DNA of 64,000 nucleotides from Aestuariimicrobium kwangyangense DSM 21549 (GCF_000421525.1 NZ_ATXE01000002.1:124001-188000), one strand, 5' to 3'. Counted from the stretch's first letter, positions 25,964-38,011 are shown. Notes: generated from the letters alone by a model not told the origin. Numbers and translations: made by a program.

Positions 25964-25969
25964 TATTGT
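25964..25969 (+). promoter_or_regulatory. -10 element for the KimA-like permease
   Basis: TATTGT ends eight bases before the GTG at 25978, so the transcript should be nearly leaderless, leaving no space for a riboswitch in its 5' end. Confidence 0.45.
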
Positions 25970-25977
25970 GAGCGCTC

Positions 25978-27990
25978 GTGAACGCGCTGGATGCCCTGAA
26001 ACGCCTACTGGTGGGACGCAAGCTGGCCAGCGCCCAGATGGGCGAGACGCTGCTGCCGAAGCGCATCGCGCTGCCCGTCTTCGCCTCCGACGCCCTGTCA
26101 TCGGTGGCCTACGCCCCCGACGAGATCCTGCTCACCCTGTCGCTGGCCGGCATGGCGGGATACGGGTTCTCGTGGAAGATCGGCATCGTCGTCGCCGTGG
26201 TGATGCTGGTGGTGGTCACCAGTTACCGCCAGACGGTGCACGCCTATCCCTCCGGCGGTGGCGACTACGAGGTGGCCACGGTCAACCTCGGACCCAATGC
26301 CGGCCTCACGGTGGCGAGTGCCCTGATGGTCGACTACGTGCTGACCGTGGCCGTCTCGGTCTCGTCGGGCATCCAGAATGCCGAGGCGGCGCTGCCCTTC
26401 ATCCAGGGCCACGAGGGGCCGATCGCCGCGGTCATGATCATGGTACTGATGCTGTTGAACCTGCGCGGGGTGAAGGAGTCCGGCACCATCTTCGCGATCC
26501 CCACCTACTGCTTCATGGTGGGCATCCTCGGCATGACCGCGTGGGGGTTGTTCCAGATCTTCGTGCTGGGACAGGAACTGCGGGCCCCCACCGCCGACTG
26601 GCAGGTGATCGGCACCAACCCCCAGTACACGGCGATGACCGGCTTCGCCATGGTGGCCCTGCTGGCCCGGGCCTTCTCGTCCGGTTGTGCCGCCCTGACC
26701 GGTGTCGAGGCCATCTCGAACGGCGTGCCGGCGTTCCGCGAACCCAAGAGCCGCAACGCCGCCACCACCCTGGGGCTGCTGGGCGGGGTCGCGGTCACGA
26801 TGCTGCTGGGCACCATCGTTCTCGCGAACAAGGTGGGCGTGCGCCTGATCGACGAGCACGGCGGCTCCTACTACGTGCTGCCCGACGGCACCCAACGCCA
26901 CGAGCAGGCGAGCACCGCCGTGGGCCAGTTGGCCACCACCGTCTTCTCCGATTTCAGACCTGCGTTCTACTTCGTCATCATCGCCACGATGATCATCCTG
27001 TTCCTGGCTGCGAACACCGCCTTCAACGGATTCCCCGTGCTCGGCTCGATCCTGGCGCGCGACAGCTACCTGCCCAAGCAGTTGCACAGCCGAGGCGACC
27101 GACTCGCCTACTCCAACGGCATCGTGTTGCTCGCCTGCGCGGCTGCCGGACTGGTGCTGGCGTTCAACGCCTCGGTGACGGCCCTGATCCAGCTCTACGT
27201 GGTGGGGGTGTTCGTCTCGTTCACGGTGAGCCAGACCGGCATGCTCAAACACTGGACGAGGCACCTGCGCACCGAGACCGATCCGGCCCGCCGGGCCACC
27301 ATGCAGCGCTCGCGGGTGATCAATGCCATCGGGTTGACCATGACCGGTGTCGTGCTGGTCATCGTGCTCGTCTCGAAGTTCACCCACGGGGCGTACCTGG
27401 CGATCATCGCGATGGCCCTGGTGTTCGCGGCGATGAAGCTGGTGCGCCACCACTACGACATGGTCACCGAGGAGACCCGGATCAAGTCGAACAGCGACCG
27501 GGTGCTGCCGAGCAGGATCCGCAACGTGGTCTTCGTGCACCAGCTCAACAAGCCCACGGTGCGCGCCCTGATGTTCGCCAAGGCGGCCCGTGCGTCGTCG
27601 GTCGACGCCGTCACCGTCTCGGTCGACACCGCCGAGACCCAGCAGTTGATCGAGGACTGGGACGCCGCCGAGCTGGGTGTGCGGCTGCGCGTGCTCGCCT
27701 CGCCCTACCGGGAGCTGACCAGCCCGTTCATCGAGTACATCCGCGGATTGCGCTCCGACAACCCCCGCGACGTGGTGAACGTCTTCATTCCCGAGTACGT
27801 GGTCGGGCACTGGTGGGAGCAACTGCTGCACAACCAGACAGCGCTGCTGATCAGGACCCGGCTGCACTTCATGAGCGGGGTGATGGTGACCTCGGTGCCC
27901 TACCAGTTGAAGTCCTCCCGCGAACGCTTCTCGCAGGACGACCCGCTGGCGTGGCGCAGTGAGGTCGAGCACGACCGGGCCACCTACTGA
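25978..27990 (+). CDS. APC/KUP-like permease, probable KimA-type potassium importer
   Basis: 670 aa with about 12 membrane helices and a C-terminal soluble domain from about residue 490. The segments FASDALSSVAY, AYPSGGGDYEVA and LMVDYVLTVAVSVSSG closely follow B. subtilis KimA, a proton-coupled potassium importer with a cytoplasmic domain. The homologue Rv2690c also sits beside ceoB/ceoC. Potassium as substrate is an inference strengthened by the divergent RCK genes; an amino acid substrate, as usually annotated, remains possible. The stop overlaps the next start by one base. Confidence 0.8.
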   Translation: MNALDALKRLLVGRKLASAQMGETLLPKRIALPVFASDALSSVAYAPDEILLTLSLAGMAGYGFSWKIGIVVAVVMLVVVTSYRQTVHAYPSGGGDYEVATVNLGPNAGLTVASALMVDYVLTVAVSVSSGIQNAEAALPFIQGHEGPIAAVMIMVLMLLNLRGVKESGTIFAIPTYCFMVGILGMTAWGLFQIFVLGQELRAPTADWQVIGTNPQYTAMTGFAMVALLARAFSSGCAALTGVEAISNGVPAFREPKSRNAATTLGLLGGVAVTMLLGTIVLANKVGVRLIDEHGGSYYVLPDGTQRHEQASTAVGQLATTVFSDFRPAFYFVIIATMIILFLAANTAFNGFPVLGSILARDSYLPKQLHSRGDRLAYSNGIVLLACAAAGLVLAFNASVTALIQLYVVGVFVSFTVSQTGMLKHWTRHLRTETDPARRATMQRSRVINAIGLTMTGVVLVIVLVSKFTHGAYLAIIAMALVFAAMKLVRHHYDMVTEETRIKSNSDRVLPSRIRNVVFVHQLNKPTVRALMFAKAARASSVDAVTVSVDTAETQQLIEDWDAAELGVRLRVLASPYRELTSPFIEYIRGLRSDNPRDVVNVFIPEYVVGHWWEQLLHNQTALLIRTRLHFMSGVMVTSVPYQLKSSRERFSQDDPLAWRSEVEHDRATY

Positions 27991-29138
27991 TGGCTGTCGT
28001 GGGACCCCTCGAGGTGGAGCGGGTGGCCCACGGTGGCCATGCCGTCGCCCGCCATGAGGGGAGAGTGGTCTTCGTCCGCGGTGCCCTCCCGGGCGAGCGG
28101 GTGATGGTGCGCATCACCGACGACACGCGAGAGGCCTTCTGGCGCGGCGAGGTCACCGAGGTGCTGGTCGCCTCGGACGACCGCGTGGTCCCTCCCTGTC
28201 CGGTGGCCGGTGAGTGCGGCGGCTGCGACCTGCAGCACGTCAGCCAGGCCGGGCAACTGCGCTGGAAGACCGACGTGCTCGCCGAGCAACTGCTCCGTCT
28301 GGCCGGGATCGAGTGGTCGGGCACGGTCGAGTCCGCCGGTGACCTGCTGGGTTGGCGCACCCGACTCGACCTGCGTCATTCGGGCACCCGACTGGGACTG
28401 TTGGCCCATCGAAGCCACCACCTGGTCGACCTGCCAGCCCAGGGGTGCCTGATCGCCGACCCCGCGCTGCGTGACCGTCACCTGCTGGACGACCTCGTGG
28501 CCCGCGCCGAGGGTGACGAGTTGCGCCTGGCGGTCGGCGAGTCCGGGGTCTCGGCCGTTTCCGACGGGCGGGTCATCCACGGACCGGCCTTGGTCGAGCA
28601 CACCGTGCTGGGCCACCGGTTCAGGGTGCACCCCGCCGGCTTCTGGCAGGTCCACCCCCGAGCAGCCGAACTGCTGACCGAGGTGGTGCTCGACGGGCTC
28701 GACCCTCGGGCGGGGGAGACCGCGCTCGACCTCTATTGCGGTGTCGGACTGTTCGCCGGCGCACTGAGCGACCGCGGCGTCCGGGTCACCGGGGTGGAGA
28801 TCAACAAGCACGCGGTGGCGCAGGCGAGGCGGAACGTCCCCGACGCCCGCTTCATCGCGGCCCCCCTCGACCGAGCACTCGGACGGCTGCCCGACCACGT
28901 CGACCTGGTGGTGCTCGACCCCGCCCGTCAGGGCGCGGGACGCAAGGTCGTCGGGCACGTGGCGGGGCTCGGCGCTCGAGCGATCGTGCACGTGGGCTGC
29001 GACCCCGCATCGTTCGCCCGTGACCTCGCCCTCTTCGCCGAGCAGGGCTGGAAACCCGAGTGGATCCGGGGCTTCGACCTGTTCGGCATGACCCAGCACC
29101 TCGAAGCGGTCGCCAGCCTTCGTCCGACCGAGCATTGA
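27990..29138 (+). CDS. Class I SAM-dependent RNA (uracil-C5) methyltransferase, RlmD/TrmA family
   Basis: 382 aa. An N-terminal TRAM domain is followed by a cysteine cluster (CPVAGECGGC) that may hold an Fe-S centre, and then the SAM-binding domain (LDLYCGVGLFAG). DPARQGAG and the catalytic Cys in HVGCDPASFARDL are present. Family members methylate uridines in rRNA or tRNA; the exact target cannot be read from sequence. It is coupled to the permease by a TGATG junction, as in the Rv2690c-Rv2689c order. Confidence 0.88.
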   Translation: MAVVGPLEVERVAHGGHAVARHEGRVVFVRGALPGERVMVRITDDTREAFWRGEVTEVLVASDDRVVPPCPVAGECGGCDLQHVSQAGQLRWKTDVLAEQLLRLAGIEWSGTVESAGDLLGWRTRLDLRHSGTRLGLLAHRSHHLVDLPAQGCLIADPALRDRHLLDDLVARAEGDELRLAVGESGVSAVSDGRVIHGPALVEHTVLGHRFRVHPAGFWQVHPRAAELLTEVVLDGLDPRAGETALDLYCGVGLFAGALSDRGVRVTGVEINKHAVAQARRNVPDARFIAAPLDRALGRLPDHVDLVVLDPARQGAGRKVVGHVAGLGARAIVHVGCDPASFARDLALFAEQGWKPEWIRGFDLFGMTQHLEAVASLRPTEH

Positions 29139-29206
29139 GCCCCCTCCCCGCCCCTCGTCGCGCCGATTGCGGCAGACTGACGGGGACGGCGTCGGACCGC
29201 GTGATA

Positions 29207-29220
29207 TCTTGACGTCAAGA
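29207..29220. promoter_or_regulatory. Perfect 14-bp palindrome upstream of aconitase
   Basis: TCTTGACGTCAAGA is a fully self-complementary 14-mer, 23 bases before the acnA start, in otherwise unstructured DNA. Position and symmetry suggest an operator for a dimeric regulator. No regulator gene lies next to acnA here. Confidence 0.6.
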
Positions 29221-29243
29221 GACTTTGAGCCACAGGAGACACC

Positions 29244-32072
<2,829 letters not shown>

Positions 32073-32102
32073 CCTGAGACGTCACCGTCCCGCCTGATCG
32101 GA

Positions 32103-32143
32103 CGACGAGCGGCCGGCCCCCAGTGGGGACCGGCCGCTCGTCG
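32103..32143 (+). terminator. Hairpin terminator of acnA
   Basis: 14-bp perfect stem (CGACGAGCGGCCGG) extended internally by four more G-C pairs around one bulge, followed by TTCGG, 30 bases after the acnA stop. Confidence 0.75.
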
Positions 32144-32190
32144 TTCGGATGGTGGCTCGGGCCAGGGCCCGAATTGTCGGACGCCGCCCC

Positions 32191-32196
32191 TAGACT
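32191..32196 (+). promoter_or_regulatory. -10 element for the unknown gene at 32265
   Basis: TAGACT fits TANNNT. The predicted transcription start (about 32203) lies just before the perfect palindrome at 32205, leaving a leader of about 60 bases. Confidence 0.45.
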
Positions 32197-32204
32197 CCTG
32201 CACG

Positions 32205-32225
32205 TGTTCGATTTAGAATCGAACA
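32205..32225. promoter_or_regulatory. Perfect palindrome at the predicted transcription start
   Basis: Arms TGTTCGATT and AATCGAACA flank the central TAG. It is notably AT-rich for this genome and directly follows the -10 element, where a bound repressor would block initiation; as RNA it would form a 9-bp hairpin. It does not fit the actinobacterial LexA box, which has GAAC before GTTC and not the reverse order. Confidence 0.65.
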
Positions 32226-32264
32226 GAGACGAGGCCCCACGGGGCGGGAGTGAGGGGACGAGCC

Positions 32265-32750
32265 ATGAGCACCACCGTGTTTCGCCATGACTGGGCCAAG
32301 GTCGAGCAGGGTCCCGACTGGGAACCCCGGCGGGAGCCGCGTGCCCGATCGGGGGAGCGTCGCAAGCCGATCCGTGACGAGGACCGCATGTTCGTGCCGC
32401 CGGGCTGGCCCGAATCGGTGCTGCCTGCCTGCGAGCCCGACTGGGAGCAGTCGGCTGCTGCCTTCCTGCTGGACTGCTGCCCCCACGAGTACCGTGGCTA
32501 CCCGTTGTTGCGACGCCAACCCGTGGTGCTGGCGCGGCTGGCCGCTCAGTACGTCGAGTCGCAGGTACGAGCGACCCGAGAGGGGCTGATGCAGGCGCGG
32601 GCCGGGCTGCAGGAGTACGTCGACACGCCGGTGCTCGACGGCACCGTGGAACTGCTGCAGACCGAGGAGGCGCGACTGGTGCGCCTGCGTCGAGCGGTGA
32701 TGCTGGTCGAGGAGACGCTGCGCGGCAAGATCTTCGTGAGCCGTCTGTGA
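32265..32750 (+). CDS. Conserved actinobacterial protein of unknown function
   Basis: 161 aa, no membrane segment or signal peptide. The N-terminal 60 residues are Arg/Pro/Trp-rich (FRHDWAKVEQGPDWEPRR); the C-terminal half (about 75-155) is a predicted antiparallel helical pair with many Arg, Ala and Leu residues (PVVLARLAAQYVESQ ... EEARLVRLRRAVMLVEETL). I have a faint memory of similar proteins in other actinobacteria but know no function. GAGGGGA precedes the ATG. It stands alone between the acnA terminator and the dxs promoter, with its own -10 and palindrome. Confidence 0.8.
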   Translation: MSTTVFRHDWAKVEQGPDWEPRREPRARSGERRKPIRDEDRMFVPPGWPESVLPACEPDWEQSAAAFLLDCCPHEYRGYPLLRRQPVVLARLAAQYVESQVRATREGLMQARAGLQEYVDTPVLDGTVELLQTEEARLVRLRRAVMLVEETLRGKIFVSRL

Positions 32751-32796
32751 GGTCACCGTCACCTGCCTGGGGTGGAGACCTTCCCGTGCTGAATGC

Positions 32797-32824
32797 GTGA
32801 ACCTTCAATCGCTGGACCTAGACT
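32797..32824 (+). promoter_or_regulatory. dxs promoter with an overlapping dyad
   Basis: TAGACT at 32819-32824 ends seven bases before the ATG, predicting a leaderless transcript. An imperfect dyad (GTGAACCTTCAA, 32797-32808, of the form TTGAA-N2-TTCAA with one mismatch) covers the -35 position. Eleven bases of it recur in reverse complement at 62245-62255. Confidence 0.45.
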
Positions 32825-32831
32825 GGTCGAC

Positions 32832-34745
32832 ATGTCACTGCTCGAGCGCATCAGTGGCCCCGACGACCTCCGAGGCTTGTCACGGGGCCAGATCGAGACG
32901 TTGGCAGCCGAGATCAGGGGAGCCCTGATCTCGAACGTCAGCCGCACGGGCGGACACCTGGGCCCCAACCTGGGAGTCGTCGAACTGACCCTCGCGATCC
33001 ACCGGGTCTTCCACTCCCCGGACGACCCGATCATCTTCGACACCGGGCACCAGAGCTACGTGCACAAGATGTTGACCGGACGACTCGACCAGTTCCCGGG
33101 ACTGCGGCAGCGCGGGGGACTGGCGGGTTACCCCCAGCGGGCCGAGTCACCCCACGACTGGGTCGAGAACTCCCACGCCTCAACCTCCATCTCGTGGGGT
33201 GAGGGGTTGGCCAAGGGCTTCCGGGTCACGCACCAGGATCGCACTGTCGTGGTCGTGATCGGTGACGGTGCCCTCACCGGTGGAATGGCGTGGGAGGCAC
33301 TCAACAACGTCGCCGCGGAGCCCGACCTGAGGCTGGTCGTCGTGGTCAATGACAACGGCCGCTCCTACACCCCCACCGTCGGGGGGCTGGCCCAACACCT
33401 GTCGGGACTGCGCACCCACAAGCGCTACGAACAGACCCTGGGGTTCGTCAAGCGGGGGGTCAACAACACCCCACTGGTGGGGCGTCCCGCCTACGACTTG
33501 TTGCACGGGGTCAAGACCGGCATCAAGGACGTGCTGGCGCCCCAGGGCATGTTCTCCGATCTGGGGATCAAGTACATCGGCCCCATCGACGGTCACGACG
33601 AGGCGGCAACAGAACGCGCCCTCGAACAAGCCAAGGGCTTCGGTGGTCCGGTCATCGTCCACTGCATCACCCGCAAGGGTGCCGGGTTCCACGCTGCCGA
33701 GAACCACGAGGAAGACCGCTTCCACGCCGTTGGCAAGATCGACGAGATCACGGGCGAGTCCCTCTCCGAGGGTGGCCGCGCCACGTGGACCGACATCTTC
33801 GCCGACGAGATGGTGCGGATCGGTGACGCCCACCCCGAGGTGGTCGCCCTCACCGCCGCCATGCTGCACCCGGTCGGGTTGGCCCGGTTCGCCGCAGCCT
33901 TCCCCGATCGCACGTTCGACGTCGGCATCGCCGAGCAGCACGCCGTCGCCTCCGCGGCAGGGCTTGCCTCGGCCGGCCTCCATCCGGTCGTGGCGTTGTA
34001 CGCCACCTTCCTCAACAGGGCCTTCGACCAGACCCTGCTCGACGTGGGCATGCACCGCCAAGGCGTCACCTTCGTGCTCGATCGGGCGGGCATCACCGGT
34101 CCGGACGGGCCCAGTCACCACGGCATGTGGGACATGTCGCTGCTCGGTCTGGTCCCCGGGCTGCAACTGGCGGCGCCACGGGACGCCGATCGGCTGAAGG
34201 CCGCCTTGGAGCGAGCCATCAGTGTGACCGACGCTCCCACCGTCGTGCGCTACTCGAAGGAGAAGCTCCCCGACCCGATCCCGGCCCTCGCCCACCGCCA
34301 AGGCTGCGACGTCGTCCACCTCTCCGGTGACCAGCAGGTGCTCGTCGTGGCCCACGGCCAGTTCGTCGGTCTCGGGGTCGAGGTTGCCAGGCGCCTCGAG
34401 GAACAGGGCATCGGTGTCATCGTCGTCGATCCGCTGTGGTCACTGCCCGTCGCCGAGGGCCTGGTCGAACTGGCCGGCCAGCACCGTCTGGTCGTCTCCA
34501 TCGAGGACAACCTGGTCAACGGGGGAGTGGGCTCACGACTCGCCCAACTGCTTCGCGGCCGTGAATCGTCCACCGTCGTCATGGACCTGGGCATTCCCCT
34601 GGAGTACCTGCACCATGCCTCACGCGAACAAGTGCTCGAACACTGCGGCCTGACGCCCCAGACGATTGCGCGGCAGGTCACCGAACGGTGGCTGCGGATG
34701 CAGCCCGAGGAGCAGTCCGAGGACGTCAACGCGTCCCGAGGCTGA
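32832..34745 (+). CDS. dxs: 1-deoxy-D-xylulose-5-phosphate synthase
   Basis: 637 aa, first enzyme of the MEP isoprenoid pathway (pyruvate + glyceraldehyde 3-phosphate to DXP). TPP-binding motif GDGALTGGMAWEALNN, catalytic His in TGHQSYVHK, and the transketolase-like central domain with DVGIAEQHAV and DRAGITGPDGPSHHG are present. ATG 32832 starts at the family-typical MSLLERI. It is convergent with the RNase D gene, only 12 bases apart, with no terminator hairpin in between. Confidence 0.95.
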   Translation: MSLLERISGPDDLRGLSRGQIETLAAEIRGALISNVSRTGGHLGPNLGVVELTLAIHRVFHSPDDPIIFDTGHQSYVHKMLTGRLDQFPGLRQRGGLAGYPQRAESPHDWVENSHASTSISWGEGLAKGFRVTHQDRTVVVVIGDGALTGGMAWEALNNVAAEPDLRLVVVVNDNGRSYTPTVGGLAQHLSGLRTHKRYEQTLGFVKRGVNNTPLVGRPAYDLLHGVKTGIKDVLAPQGMFSDLGIKYIGPIDGHDEAATERALEQAKGFGGPVIVHCITRKGAGFHAAENHEEDRFHAVGKIDEITGESLSEGGRATWTDIFADEMVRIGDAHPEVVALTAAMLHPVGLARFAAAFPDRTFDVGIAEQHAVASAAGLASAGLHPVVALYATFLNRAFDQTLLDVGMHRQGVTFVLDRAGITGPDGPSHHGMWDMSLLGLVPGLQLAAPRDADRLKAALERAISVTDAPTVVRYSKEKLPDPIPALAHRQGCDVVHLSGDQQVLVVAHGQFVGLGVEVARRLEEQGIGVIVVDPLWSLPVAEGLVELAGQHRLVVSIEDNLVNGGVGSRLAQLLRGRESSTVVMDLGIPLEYLHHASREQVLEHCGLTPQTIARQVTERWLRMQPEEQSEDVNASRG

Positions 34746-34757
34746 CCGTCCGCCAGG

Positions 34758-36164
34758 TCAGCCCGGGGGCAGCGAGTCCTCCGGGCGAGGAGTGAGACCC
34801 TCGAGCAAGGTCGCCACCAGGTGGCTCCGTTGCCAGGGGCGCACCGACAGGGTGGCCAGAGCCTCGTCCACACTCTGTTCGGTCAACGGGCTCGGCGGGC
34901 GGTGGGTGATTCGCTTGAGCGCCTCCGGTTGGATCAACTGCTCGGGTGGCATCCCCAGCACCTCGGCAACCTGCTGCGTGGCGGGTCGAACCCGGTTCCA
35001 CCGTGCCCATGCCTCGGGGTCGCGCTGTTCCCAACTCTTCGGGTTGGGCGGACCCACGGGCGGCACCTTGAGGGGAGGCAGTTCCCGGCTCGGGAGCTGG
35101 GAGACCCGCTCGATCGCTGCCAGCCAGTTGTTCTCGAAACGGCGGGCGTTGCGTCGCCTGAACCCCTCGATCGTGCGCAGGTCTGCCCGGGTGGGCAGCA
35201 CCGGATCGGGCCTGGTCGCAGGATTGGACGCGCTCTGCCGGCCAGAGGTCATCGACGCGGCCAGTTCCGTGATGGCCTTGTCGGGCAGCACCTTGGACGG
35301 GGCGAGGTCGTAGCGTTCGGCGAGCAGGTCTCGTTCGTCCCACAATTCGCGGACGAGCGCGAGTCCCAAGCGGCTGCGAACGTGCTGCAACCCGTTCGTC
35401 CGCCGCCAGCGGTCGCCCTTGTCGGCGACGGGCTCCAAGGCCTTGACGATGCCGAAGGCGAACTCCTGGTGGGCCCACTCCAGCTTGCCCGCCTCGCGCA
35501 GTTGCTGTTCCATCCGCTCCCGCAACTCGACCAGCAGTTCCACGTCGAGGGCCGCGTAGGCCAACCACTCCGTGGGAATCGGCCGTTGTGACCAGTTGGC
35601 GGCCGAATGTTCCTTGAGCAACTGCACCCCGAACTCGGCCTCGACCAGGGCCCCCAGGCCCACGCGGGGCAGCCCCAGCAGGCGACCGGCGAGTTCGGTG
35701 TCGAAGACCCTCGTGGGCACCAGTCCCGCCATGGCCAGGGACGGCAGGTCCTGACTGGCGGCGTGGATGACCCATTCGGCGTCGGCCATGGCGGCCTGCA
35801 ACTGCGCAAGCTGGGGGGTCCCGGCGGCGTCCTCGAACGCGACCGGGTCGATCAGGTGGGTTCCCGAACCTGAACGACGCAGCTGCAGCAGGTAGGCCTT
35901 CGACGAGTAACGAAAGCTCTGGGCCCGTTCGGCGTCGACGGCAATCGGACCCTCGCCGGCCGTCAGCGCGCGAATGGTGTCGGCCAAGGCGTCAGGGGTG
36001 TCGACCACGAGTGGGATGCCGTCGGCCGGCTCCCGCAGCACGGGCAGGCTCGGCGAGGCGGGGCTGTCGGGCGTCCCCGGGGTGTCGGGGGATGCGCCGT
36101 CCGTGGGGGGTTCTGCGGGGGGTTCTGGGGTCACGGTCAATGATTCCTCGGGTTCTCGTTTCAC
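34758..36164 (-). CDS. Ribonuclease D-like 3'-5' exonuclease with HRDC domain
   Basis: About 468 aa. DEDD exonuclease residues are visible in [19 protein letters not shown] and [12 protein letters not shown]; an HRDC domain and a helical C-terminal region follow. The role is RNA 3'-end processing or turnover. The GTG at 36164 overlaps the DUF3000 stop by four bases; a TTG near 36141 after GAGGA is an alternative. The first 60 residues are Pro/Glu-rich and probably disordered. Homologous to Rv2681, with the same DUF3000 and hemE neighbours. Confidence 0.88.
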   Translation of the reverse strand: MKREPEESLTVTPEPPAEPPTDGASPDTPGTPDSPASPSLPVLREPADGIPLVVDTPDALADTIRALTAGEGPIAVDAERAQSFRYSSKAYLLQLRRSGSGTHLIDPVAFEDAAGTPQLAQLQAAMADAEWVIHAASQDLPSLAMAGLVPTRVFDTELAGRLLGLPRVGLGALVEAEFGVQLLKEHSAANWSQRPIPTEWLAYAALDVELLVELRERMEQQLREAGKLEWAHQEFAFGIVKALEPVADKGDRWRRTNGLQHVRSRLGLALVRELWDERDLLAERYDLAPSKVLPDKAITELAASMTSGRQSASNPATRPDPVLPTRADLRTIEGFRRRNARRFENNWLAAIERVSQLPSRELPPLKVPPVGPPNPKSWEQRDPEAWARWNRVRPATQQVAEVLGMPPEQLIQPEALKRITHRPPSPLTEQSVDEALATLSVRPWQRSHLVATLLEGLTPRPEDSLPPG

Positions 36165-36757
36165 AGCGGCCGCAGACCACTGCGCGGGGCGAGTTGCACG
36201 ACCCCGTCCGGCAGCGAGGGCAGCCCCGCCGTGGTGCAGAGCAGGTCCTGCCATGCCCTCAGGTGCGGCACCAGATCGGCGGGATCGGCGAACACGGGGG
36301 TCCACGACGCCCGGATCTCGACCTCGCTGCGAGCCGGGTCGTCGGCCATCTCACCGAAGCTGCGGCTCGCGACCGAGGTGACCGTGCCGGAGGCGGCCGT
36401 GAAGTCGGCGTGACGCTGGGTCAGCGAGTCGGTGAGCCAGGACCAACCGACCTCGGGCAGGAGGGGGTCGGCGACCATCTGCTCGTCGACGTCGGCGCGC
36501 GCGAACGACACCAGCCGGAAGGTGCCGGCCCATGCCTCGTTGCCGGCTGGGTCATGGAGCAGCACGAGGCGCCCGTTGCCGATCTCGTCCCCGTCGCCCA
36601 TCACCACCGCCTGGACGGCCGCCGCGCGAGGCGCGATCCGGTTCGGGGCGGGAATCTCGGTCACCTGCACCTCGGGCCGCCAGCGGAACTCGGCAAGCTG
36701 GCGCTCGACCAGAGCGAAGCTGTCCGCAGCAGCCCGGATGGGAGGAATCGCGCTCAC
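36161..36757 (-). CDS. DUF3000 family protein
   Basis: 198 aa, homologue of Rv2680, actinobacteria-restricted, function unknown. Typical segments are [25 protein letters not shown] and GWSWLTDSL. No membrane helices. TACCGT on the minus strand ends six bases before the GTG at 36757, so the mRNA is probably leaderless and continues into the RNase D gene by the GTGA overlap. Divergent from hemE. Confidence 0.86.
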   Translation of the reverse strand: MSAIPPIRAAADSFALVERQLAEFRWRPEVQVTEIPAPNRIAPRAAAVQAVVMGDGDEIGNGRLVLLHDPAGNEAWAGTFRLVSFARADVDEQMVADPLLPEVGWSWLTDSLTQRHADFTAASGTVTSVASRSFGEMADDPARSEVEIRASWTPVFADPADLVPHLRAWQDLLCTTAGLPSLPDGVVQLAPRSGLRPL

Positions 36758-36763
36758 CCCCAC

Positions 36764-36769
36764 ACGGTA
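36764..36769 (-). promoter_or_regulatory. -10 element for the DUF3000-RNase D operon
   Basis: TACCGT read on the minus strand, six bases before the GTG start at 36757. Confidence 0.42.
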
Positions 36770-36871
36770 CGGCGTGCCAGCCGTCGGGGGGCTGCTGCCA
36801 CGCCGACCCCGGGCGGCCAGCGGCTCCCCGGCCGCCCCTGCGGGTCTGGAGGGGTGTGGTTGGATTGTTGG

Positions 36872-38011
36872 GTGACCGTCCCCAAGCCCTTGGCCCACCA
36901 CACCCCCGTCGCCCCCTCCCACGGGTTCCTCCCTTCGGGGGTGGCTGAGCCCGCCTTGCTGGCGGCGGCACACCAGAGGCAGGCGGACCGTCTGCCGGTC
37001 TGGTTCATGCGGCAGGCGGGTCGATCGTTGCCGGAATACCGCGAGACGAGGGCAGGCACCCGCATGCTCGACAGCTGCTTCGACCCAGACATGGTGACCG
37101 AGATCACCCTGCAGCCGGTTCGACGCCACCGGGTCGACGGCGCAGTCTTCTTCTCCGACATCATGGTCCCGCTCAAGGCGGCAGGCGTGGACCTCGACAT
37201 CGTTGCCGGCACCGGCCCGGTGGTGGCGCACCCCGTGCGCACGGCCGCCGATCTCGACCGGCTGCCCGAGCTCGACCCGGCGGCGCTCGAGCCGATCACC
37301 AGGGCCGCCCGACAGACGGTGGCCGAACTGGACGAGTCGGTGCCCCTGATCGGTTTCGCCGGAGCCCCCTTCACCCTGGCCAGCTACCTCGTCGAAGGGG
37401 GCCCGTCCAAGGACCATGCCGTGGCGAAGGCGTTCATGGTGGGGGAGCCCGAGCTGTGGGAGCGCTTGTGCGCGTGGCTGACAGGGATCTCGTCAGCCTT
37501 CCTGGCGGCGCAGATCGCCGGTGGGGCCAGGATCGTCCAACTCTTCGACTCGTGGGCCGGTTCGCTGGACGAACAGGACTACCGCGCCCGCGTGCTGCCC
37601 CACAGCGCGGCCGTGCTCGCCTCTCTGCCCGAGGGCCTGCCCCGCATCCACTTCGGTGTCGGCACCGCCGAACTGTTGCCGGCGATGACCGAGGCGATGG
37701 GCGTCCCCGCTGCCGACGAGGTGCCAAGCCGGGTGATCGGGGTGGACTGGCGTACCCCACTCGATGTGGCATCCGACCGGGTCGGGGGCGGCACGGCGGT
37801 GCAGGGTAACCTCGACCCAGCCCTGCTGCTGGCCCCGTGGGACGTGCTCGCCGAACGGGTGCGCGCCGTGATCAGTGCCGGGGCCAAGGCCCCCGGCCAC
37901 ATCTTCAACCTGGGACACGGTGTGCCCCCCACCACAGATCCTGATGTGCTCACCCGGATCGTGGAGCTGGTGCACACCGAGGGCCCCCGAATCAGGAAGG
38001 ACCTGTCGTGA
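36872..38011 (+). CDS. hemE: Uroporphyrinogen decarboxylase
   Basis: 379 aa. It decarboxylates uroporphyrinogen III to coproporphyrinogen III. The signature [16 protein letters not shown] (about residue 45) and the catalytic Asp region (FFSDIMVP) are present, as are [13 protein letters not shown] and the C-terminal NLGHGVPP. The N-terminal 30 residues are a His/Pro-rich extension. The stop overlaps hemQ by GTGA. In M. tuberculosis the oxidase gene hemY lies between hemE and hemQ; here it is missing. Confidence 0.94.
   Translation: MTVPKPLAHHTPVAPSHGFLPSGVAEPALLAAAHQRQADRLPVWFMRQAGRSLPEYRETRAGTRMLDSCFDPDMVTEITLQPVRRHRVDGAVFFSDIMVPLKAAGVDLDIVAGTGPVVAHPVRTAADLDRLPELDPAALEPITRAARQTVAELDESVPLIGFAGAPFTLASYLVEGGPSKDHAVAKAFMVGEPELWERLCAWLTGISSAFLAAQIAGGARIVQLFDSWAGSLDEQDYRARVLPHSAAVLASLPEGLPRIHFGVGTAELLPAMTEAMGVPAADEVPSRVIGVDWRTPLDVASDRVGGGTAVQGNLDPALLLAPWDVLAERVRAVISAGAKAPGHIFNLGHGVPPTTDPDVLTRIVELVHTEGPRIRKDLS

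Noticed and set aside
25825-25977. c-di-AMP (ydaO) riboswitch between ceoB and the KimA-like gene
   Set aside because: The permease transcript appears leaderless and no conserved ydaO core was recognised; only short local hairpins are present.
32205-32225. Palindrome considered as an SOS (LexA) box
   Set aside because: LexA boxes in actinobacteria have GAAC then GTTC (inward order); here GTTC comes first, so the half sites are inverted.
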